From the NCBI GenBank assembly GCA_019096155.1, contig JAHCVI010000001.1:12611243-12675242 (forward strand): DNA of 64,000 bases. Direction: 5' to 3'. Shown in pieces: positions 56,431-64,000 of this stretch. The stretch is from Staphylotrichum longicolle (taxonomy: Eukaryota; Ascomycota; Sordariomycetes; Sordariales; Chaetomiaceae). Position numbers and translations under genes: made by a program. The notes below the pieces were generated by a model, which was given only the letters and a program-made list of their open reading frames with translations, was not told the origin of the DNA and made no database searches. The stretch's first letter is position 1. Every line of letters begins with the position of its first letter.

Positions 56431-56468
56431 ATGATGATGACGATGATGATGATGAAGATGGATGACGA
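56431..56468. repeat. (GAT)n microsatellite
   Basis: An imperfect ATGATGATG/GATGATGAT run of about 38 bp in non-coding sequence. Confidence 0.75.
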
Positions 56469-59400
56469 TACCCGTATGGCGTCGGCTGGGGGGCTTGTGT
56501 TTAGGTACTATTTTCTGTTTTTCCCTTTCTTTGCTACAGAGCTGAAATGGAACCGTTCTCATCCTTCACCATGGTGTATGCTTGGCTGCGAGACTGTGAG
56601 ACGTGATCTTTGTGATTGTCGAGATGGTCAGCACTAACAAGGACCTTCGAACCCGACATTGGCATGTGTCTCGGCTTTGCACTGAAGCAATGGATATTAT
56701 TGCCCAGACTGAAGCGTGGGATGCATGCTCGTCGTATGGCTAAAAAGGCCGAGTCGCGGTTTATTTGAAAATGTGTTGGAAGCGGAGGTGAATGAGGCAT
56801 GCATGGTGACGTCGTGTATCCGCCGCCGTGTCGATCATGCGCCCACCTCAGCCCAGAGGCTCGCTTGAGCAGCAGCGAGCTGTTCTTCAGCCATCTCGTA
56901 TTATGTCTCGGAATGCGTATCTGGCATCCGGCGAGCGTGTCGCTACCCGGGAGGAGCAGAGTCTCCGGCTTCTACGGCAGCAGGCCTTTACGAGGATGGT
57001 GAGAAGCGACCCCCTGAGGAAGGCCGTGGACGGGCGTGGGCGAGGTCGGTAAGGAGAGGGCGAGACAGCATCCTCATTGCCCGGCCGGCGATAAACTCCT
57101 CAAAAAACAAAAGGTTTTGGGGTGATACTGCGTTGCGAATAGCTGCAACCCAAATGTCGATAAAGAAAACAATGGGAAAGTAACCTGGGTACTCCCAACA
57201 TTCCGAGGACCCTGATTCCCCTCCCTTCAACCTCTCGCTTCATTCGGCCCGGCCTCGATCATCCCATCTCATCCCCTCATCTGTTATCCCATCGATTCTC
57301 CCCCCGCCGATCCCTCCCGTACCGTACTGCAACTTCCGTGCTTTCGTCCCGCACCCTCCCCCCCCCCTCCCCCTCCCCCTGAGCCGTCCTGTGTGATGCA
57401 CCCCTTCCAGAAGGGCAACTCCCCTCGCCGATCGTGTGGCGCTGTGGCTAGAACGTACACGTGTAGCTTGGTACCGGTACATGGCGATGCACCAAGCAGG
57501 AAGACGCAGTCAGTTATCCGGGTTTTCTCTGTTGCTGCACACCTCTCCGCCCTGTCCTTGGGACGGTTGACGCCCCCTGACCTCACGTCTCCCACCCCTC
57601 CTCCCCACACCACCAACTCTCACTGGTGTGCCACAGTGGCTGTGCTCGCTGCTCATATGATGTGCTCGGTGCTCGTATGATCTGGGCGCGTGTGAAGACC
57701 TGGGTAGTACTCCTCCCCCCCGCGGGGGTGCAGTCGGGCGGAAAGTGGATGGGTGGAGGAGAAGTAAAGTCCTCGGCGTCGTTCGGCGTCTAGACTGGGG
57801 CGCCCCGGGGAAGAGTGGCAACGATATGACTGTGGCTTGTCATCATCTCGGGCCGACTTGTGGCTTGAGTGGATGAGCTCCGTCGGGGCTTCATTGGATG
57901 GGCCTGGGGTTTGATGTTGGTATTACCACTTGTTCTGTCATGAGATGCGGGCTTCTGGGGTCGCAGCGGAAGGGGGTGCTAGCCGGCGGGTAGATAAGGT
58001 TTACTTCTGGTGGCCAAACATCCACTGGCTACCACTGGCTACCATGTGCGCTCGGCTGGATGCCTTCCGATGCAGGAGGTCGGAGGGCTCAGCCCGTCGT
58101 TGCTTCGAGGGACGTTTGGATCAATGTCTGAGGCGGTAGGTGGTCTCGCTACGGCGGAACGACTCAAGCTCTCGCCTCGCCGGCGACCGACGTGACTTGA
58201 CATGCGGGGCCTACCCCTATTTTCCACCGCAACACAAAAACCAACTAATAATCGAGACAGGAGTACTCCGTAACACAAACAAACCTCGCCCCTATCGCAA
58301 AATCTCTTCCCACGGGCCCCGTTGGCCACACCTCCCGCGGCCAGACGCGCGGCATTGCCGCCGTCCCGAGTGCCGCTCCCCGCGCCGGCCTCGGGACGCC
58401 TTGGGGATCGACACCCACATGCCCCGATCTGGCGCCGCATATCGACAGACTCGACGAGGGGTGCCCGTAGAACCACAGATTGGCGTGAGACAGATTGATC
58501 CCGTGGCAGCGGAGCGGGTTGGGTCACACATTGTCACTCCCGTGATTCGTCTCCCCAAAATGCCTGACACGAAGACGCCGTGGTGATGTGGTGTGGTGCT
58601 CTTGTTTCTGAACTGTTCTGGACAGCGCGAGACTCTTTGCACTAGATTCGACATATTGGAGCGGCTGGCGAGACACTGCTGAGTTCCGCCAGGGGCTCCC
58701 AACGCCAGGATTCCGTGCGTCGATACAACAAACAGTGCACTTCCCGACACACCCAAGGGGCTTGCTGCCAAGAAGCGCACCAGCGGCCCGCGTGGACGCA
58801 TCGAGGTGACAATGCAGGCTTGCGGCATGCACGCTGCACGAACGCCGGCTCTCGGAACGTTTTTTCCCAAGTGTGGTCGGAGTATCTCTAGCCGATCCTG
58901 AGTAGTTTTGGTGTTGCTTGAACAGAGCGAAGCGGCGTAATGCTTCCACAACTGCTGCGCTTGATCTCTTGAATGTGCATTAGAAGTTGGCTATGATATG
59001 CTGGTGAAAGACCGGCCCTCGACTCTCAGCGCGTACCCGAAGTTCCCCTGGAACGGATCATCCGACTACACCAATCTGCCGTCACCGGAGAGTTAAGAGT
59101 TTCCCGGAACAAGACTCTTTACCAACCCACAACAGGCCGACCACGCAAGGGAAGCAGCTGAACATCTTACCTGTACCCTATGGCCCGCCTGAATCTGGTC
59201 TGCTTTGGACGAACCAAAGGACGCTCATGGCGGCCGTATCTCGCGCGTGGCATAGGCCATCCATGAGCCGGCATCTGATCGTGTTGGCGGAAGTCAAACG
59301 CCAAGGAGTCATCTCCTGTTGAGCAGAGATTACCCTCCGGAGGCCATGGATCGCGGAGCAATTCAGTCTCGAAGGAGTGGCGTCTCCGAAGGGGTGACCG

Positions 59401-61167
59401 GCGGCCTCCTATGTTCCCCAGTCAACAGTCTTCTCGAGATCCCTTCAGCGATTCCGTGTCGACATTGCCCGACTGCGGCAGATCGCGATGCACAGTGTAC
59501 CCCACCACGGAGGAAGCATGCCGGGCAGCCGCTCCCCTGACGATCCGCCGGCGCAATGTCTGCGAGCTTTGGACGCGGCATTCCACTTCCTCCATCACGA
59601 CCGTCTGGTTTGCAGTACACGGCTTCAAACCCATTCGCATGCCTGGCGCTCCGACTGGTGGCGAGGACGAAGCATCCTCAATCGTCGTAAGCTGGCGAGG
59701 ACATCCGGCACGGGTAGGCTCGTCTGTTCTCTGGCGGAACCGCGAATGCGCTGTGTCGTCGCAAGGTCGTTCACGGCCTTGGGGCTTCCCTGCCGGTTCA
59801 ATCTCGTCGAGGCGTCAACTGGCTCTTCATGTGAAATTTGTGCAGAGACAACTGGAGCCTCCCCCTTGAAAGTTTTCCCAACGGTCCTAGGCTGGGCCAT
59901 CATCGTCTTGGGTTCAATGGTCTGTCCCATATGGGAATTGATGCGCGCATGATGAGGGGACAGAAGAGGTTAGTTTCATCATGACAAAAACGGATTCACG
60001 CTGACTCCGTAACAATCGTGCCCCAGATGCTATGTTATCAACGTACCAGGGCGGAAATAACGTTCCATTATGTAACACTCTCAGGCAGGAACAGCGCGCT
60101 AACGTATTCCCGCTCGTCGGAAATGAGTGGCTGACAGCACCTCCGGCTCCAACAGCAGCAGTGGAGATAGCGCCGGAGCATCCTCTCCGCCTCGGTAACG
60201 CCCCTGACAGCGGACAGCAAGGTACCCCTATAATACCATATTTCACCCCCCCTTGCGGCCTTTTCCCATGACCCAACCGCCCAAAACGCACATCGATCGA
60301 GATGAGTGTGGGATCGGAAAATTTCCAGCACCTTCGGACATCCAATGGCTATCTTTCAGGGCAAACTGTTTGATGAGCCTCGGTTTCAAGGCGGGCGCCG
60401 CCGGCCCCAGTCCGTTCCGGCGAGATTTTCAATGGGCACGTATTGAACTCGCAACGCGGACACCAGGTAAGTGCATGACTATCGCAAAAAGCGAGTATTG
60501 GATTAGACGCTACACCACATCAAAAATAGAATTGCCCTTGGTCTCCACAATAACTAACCCGTCCCTAGTCATCGCTCTTGTGAATCACATGAAAGCATGG
60601 AAGGCCATAACTCGTCCAAACCACCTCCCAACCCAAGATATCCAAAAGCAAAAATAAACAATATAAAATACCATTGAAGTTCAAAGTAAGATTCGGGGTA
60701 TAAGGTTCAAGGGGTGATATTGTCAAGAAAGACCCTCGGGGAAAAAAAATTCCAGAATATCAGAAAGGTAGGGAAAAGGCTGTGTAGCCACGCCACGAGA
60801 ATGGGGAAAAGAGACATTCCGTGGAATTGAAAAGAAAGAAAAGATAGTATAACTGCGTCCCCCCTTTAAACCAGCCATCCCTCATCTAAGAAGAAAAGAC
60901 AGAAGACAAGACAACAGCCGCCCGTCAAGGGACTTGGTATCTCAGAAGAACAAGAAGATGAAGAAGATCAGCAGAAGAAGAAACCAGAGCCGAAGAAGAA
61001 AAAAAGGATAAGGAGAGACGCCCTCGTCTCAACGCCCCAAAGTGCACACCAACACCACAACCACACGTTTTGATGTGCCGTCACCCCCAGTCTAGCCCCC
61101 TATTCCAACCCAGGACGCGTGTACATTTTCCCACCCCATTTCATCAAGTCGTTGCACACCCACTCCC

Positions 61168-63836
61168 CTAAAACCGCAACCTCAACTCCATCACCCCTTC
61201 CCGTGCGCTCGACGGCGACGGCAAGTCCGACTCACCCGGCGCGTCCACCACCATCTCCCATTCCCGCTTGACGCCGCCACCGCTGGGGCTCCCCACCTCG
61301 CAGATCTCGAGCGTCATATCGAGTCCCTCGGGCAGCTCCCGGACCATGTCGTCGTCCACTTCCACCTCGAGCCCGCGCGGCTCGACGACGCGCACCGTGC
61401 GCCCCACCCGTGTCGGGTCAAAGTGCCACTTCGCTGCAAGGCGGGCGACCAGGTCGCGCGCGGTGCGCTGGGCGAGGTAGACGGCGCGGTGGAGTTCCTG
61501 CTGATCTGAAGACGACGAGCGGCGCGCGACGTAGATGCACGCGACGGGTTTGGGCACACGGTCCTGCGGCGGGCGGTAGCTCGCGTCAACTCCGAGCGCC
61601 TCGATCCAGCCCGTGAGGTTGCCCGCTCCGTCGACCTGTCGGACCTTGGTGGGCTGGTCGCGGGACGGCGGTTCGGAGCCACCCATCTGGTAGTCCTGCC
61701 ATTGGGGCTTGCCGCCGCCGATGGAGGCTTGGGAGTGGAGCGAGAGGGAGCTCGGGGAGGGAGAGACAAGGGAAGAGCCGGCGATAGAGCTGCGTTCGCT
61801 GCGCCAGGCGTTGCTCTCGCGGGACTCGACCTTGCCGAGGTCAAGCGACTCGCCGGGAAGCGAGACAGGGTGGAGATCCGGGTCATCAAGATCCTCGCCG
61901 CGGAGGTAAAGCACGCTCACGGGCCGCGTGCTGGTGAACATGTCCTGCAGGGTCTGGAGCTTGAAATGGAGGTCTTCCTCAAGAGGCATCCGCGGGCCAC
62001 CACCAGCGGAGCTGGCCGAGGACATGGACCAGGTGCGCTTGTGCTTCTGCACCTTGCCGGGTCTCTGTCCGTTCTGGCTCTTCATCTGCGCCCCCCCGGC
62101 TCGTTTCCTCTTGCTAAAGTCCTTCATCCCGCTCTCAGCCTGCGCGATCTGCTGCTTCAGCTTGTCGATAGTCTTGCGGACGTGCGCCACGTCGTTGGAA
62201 AGCTTGCGCTCCGCGCCGTGGTCGCGGAAGAGTTTGACCTTGCAGTAGCAGATCTCAGCGCCGTTGTCCGAATCAGCGGGCGGCGGTGAGCCGTCGGCGG
62301 GAAGTTGGTGCGTCTTGGCGCAGAGCCTGACAGGAATGCCCTTTACGCCCTTGGAGTGGCTAAAGTCAGTGGAGAGGAAGTTGAAGCGGACGGCAACATT
62401 GCACTCGACGGCGCCGTTGACACCCGGTGTCCAGATGACGGAGAAACCGTCGAACGACGAGGACTCGAGCTCAATGCGCGTCTTCTTGTCGTCGCCTTCC
62501 GCAGGCTGCCCTGCCTCGACGTACTCGACTGCCTGCAGCTTTCCTCCTCTTTGGTGCGCCTCGTTGGTCCCGCGGCCTTCTTTCCATAGGCTCCAGCAGA
62601 CACCGGGCTTTTGCCTTTGCTGCTCGTCTTCAAATGACACGCGCACAAATGTCCGGAATCGGGTGCCAGGAGCGATGGGTAACGTCGGTGCGGTGTCGAC
62701 GACAGAGAGCGAGTACGCTTGACCCTTGTTCAGATACGTCACTGGTATCTCATCGGCGTGCTTGATCATGGCGGTCGGCGCGTTGAGCGCCGTGTGAAAG
62801 CGGAACTTTTCCGCGGAGGCCGGGAGCGGAACGGACATGGGCATCCCGAATTGCCTTGCTTGGAACGCGACCATGGGAGACTGGCCCTGGAAGTTGCTGT
62901 CGATAGACCCGATCCGGTCGTCGGCATGGTCCGAATCCATGGGCGAGCCGTCTTGATCCATCGTTTCATACCCAGTGTCTTGGTGCATGAATGACGAAGG
63001 CGCAAACGACGGCTGGGGCGGGGGCGCTTGGATGAAGGGGTTGAACTGCTGGTGGAATTGTGAGGGGTGGTGGAAGCCATGATGGAAGCCGCTCATGTCC
63101 ATGGGCCCTGCGCCCGAGTGCACTGCGCCCTCCGAGTTGGGCATCGACAATGGAGTTCCAAGGCCCATACCCAACCCGAGGGTAGGCGTGTGGAGGTCGC
63201 CAGCCTGGGGGTGGTAGATTGTATTCGTGCCCCCCGGCGTTGGGGTGTAGTACCCCGGTGCCTGGTTCGCGAAATTGGCAAACGAGAAGGAGCCTGGGTC
63301 TAGTAACGAAGGGGTAAACCGCCACGGATCATTCGATGCTCGCGGGGTCGGGTCTTGGTCCCGGAACGCTTCATGGCTAATACTGTGGGACCTGGATTGA
63401 AAGCACGCGTGTTAGTTCTGCCAAACCACAGGCACACACACACGGACAGACTGCCACAAGACGAGGAACGGCCACAATAACCGCGACTCCTCCACGGGGC
63501 AGCGATTGAGACGCGGCGCACTCAGTGAGCGAAGCGGAACGTACCTTTCCTGTCCGGAGACGGGGACATCAGTATGGCCCGCGGTTGCGGTTCTGGCCGG
63601 GCCTGCGGTTGAGGCGGACGAGCCGACTGCGGCGACTTCAGGAAACTGTTGCCTGAAGTTCGCCAACAGGTCGTCCCCGGGCTTTTGTGAGCTTGTCCTA
63701 TACAGCAATCAAGATCAGCCTCCGAGTTGCAAAAGACAGTGCCTTCCGTCAACGGCGGCAAGAGCGTTGTGTGTTCTGCTCCGCACAGACTGGCGCCTCG
63801 GGAAAAGAGTGCGCAGACGTACCTTTGGCGGAACAT
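61168..63836 (-). CDS. Grainyhead-like CP2 transcription factor
   Basis: Fungal grainyhead/CP2 family transcription factor. The Neurospora homologue is linked to conidial separation and cell-wall remodelling, and the same role here is inferred. Exons 63836-63823 (14 nt), 63697-63545 and 63391-61168 give 796 aa. The N-terminus carries MFRQR...KPGDDLLANFRQQFP, RSHSISHEAFRDQDPTPRASNDPWRFTPSLLDPGSF and YYTPTPGGTNTIYHPQAGDLHTP. The CP2 DNA-binding domain lies at about 235-470 (FRFHTALNAPTAMIKHADEIPVTYLNKGQAYSL, RVSFEDEQQRQKPGVCWSLWKEGRGTNEAHQRGGKL). A basic linker with many Lys/Arg and a C-terminal ubiquitin-like dimerisation region (about 690-760, including RVVEPRGLEVEVDDDMV) follow. Introns are 125 and 153 nt, longer than usual for this window. 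Confidence 0.93.
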
Positions 63837-64000
63837 GAGTGCGACAACGACAACGACAACGGCGGGTTGCCCGGAGAGGTCGGAACGGCAGCGCAAGCCC
63901 CAAAGTTGCTCTGCGCAGGCTCTTTGTCGGCGAGCGATGAGGGTACGGCTTGGTGAAAAGTAGATGTCTGGTTATGGCCCGGAGCGGCGCACAGCTCTCA
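63837..64000. promoter_or_regulatory. 5' flank of the grainyhead-like gene (window edge)
   Basis: Upstream sequence of the minus-strand gene. On that strand it has a run of GTTGTCGTTGTCGTTGTCG just before the ATG (about 63841-63862), a short CAA/GTT-type simple repeat in the 5' UTR. Confidence 0.5.

Larger units (their letters stand above)
55163..61167. other. Gene-poor 6-kb region
   Basis: No gene recognised between two convergent stop codons. It contains a 33/34-bp direct repeat (55696-55728 and 55875-55908), a GTTTG-type run, a (GAT)n microsatellite, a long C/CT tract at about 57351-57381, and a purine-rich block at about 60940-61010 that would be pyrimidine-rich in the 3' UTR of the grainyhead-like gene. 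Open frames such as plus 59411-59952 and minus 59914-60345 resemble no known protein. Confidence 0.5.

Noticed and set aside
58039..60345. Several 100-200 codon frames in the gene-poor region, considered as transposon or kinase remnants
   Set aside because: None shows catalytic motifs, terminal inverted repeats or a consistent frame, so no identity can be supported.

Overview
The window is nuclear DNA of a filamentous ascomycete, most likely Sordariomycetes and probably Sordariales. Coding exons are GC-rich. Introns are short (about 50-150 nt) with GT-AG ends, CTRAC-type branch sites and pyrimidine-rich 3' ends. The gene set includes a DASH/DAM1 subunit, a fungal grainyhead-like factor, a LipA/NB-ARC NLR and a FunK1 kinase remnant. 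Genes lie on both strands with no operons. Exon boundaries below were placed by hand from splice signals and phase, and each model was checked for a length divisible by three.

Layout. 1-2285: no gene recognised. 2.3-4.3 kb: SprT-like protease with an HMG box (+). 4.5-5.2 kb: Mog1 (-), divergent from HNT1 (+, 5.9-6.7 kb). 6.8-8.8 kb: Sec14/CRAL-TRIO protein (-). 9.8-10.6 kb: DAM1 (+). 10.8-11.3 kb: DUF167 protein (-), next to a FunK1 kinase fragment. 12.2-13.4 kb: single-pass membrane protein (+). 15.3-16.1 kb: mitochondrial-type peroxiredoxin (+). 16.4-18.1 kb: succinyl-CoA:3-ketoacid CoA transferase (-). 19.3-21.0 kb: ariadne-type RBR ubiquitin ligase (-), divergent from an FHA-domain SNIP1/Pml1-like splicing factor (+, 22.1-23.1 kb). 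24.7-29.8 kb: NLR-like LipA/NB-ARC protein (+). 30.4-32.4 kb: GGA clathrin adaptor (-), divergent from TSR3 (+, 32.9-34.2 kb). 34.4-38.1 kb: mitochondrial IF2 (-), divergent from a membrane protein (+, 38.6-39.6 kb). 39.8-40.7 kb: PP28/PDAP1-type phosphoprotein (-). 41.7-43.4 kb: F-box/LRR-like orphan (-). 43.8-45.6 kb: fucose-permease-like MFS transporter (-). 47.3-49.4 kb: eIF2A (-). 52.6-55.2 kb: orphan disordered protein (+). 55.2-61.2 kb: gene-poor. 61.2-63.8 kb: grainyhead-like CP2 transcription factor (-).

Most genes are single-copy housekeeping functions: rRNA modification (TSR3), translation (mIF2, eIF2A), Golgi sorting (GGA), kinetochore (DAM1), nuclear transport (Mog1), splicing (FHA protein) and mitochondrial metabolism (SCOT, peroxiredoxin). 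They do not form a metabolic cluster. The accessory elements are the NLR-like protein, the FunK1 relic, the orphan genes and the gene-poor stretch. The most unusual observations are a pair of apparently compensating frameshifts inside the peroxiredoxin, a start-codon-only first exon in the NLR gene, a GC-AG intron and a 15-nt HIT-motif micro-exon in HNT1, an acidic-residue-free presequence plus membrane segment on a CRAL-TRIO protein, and repeated ten-residue motifs in the mIF2 extension. No CRISPR array, bacterial operon, intact transposon, tRNA or rRNA gene was recognised.
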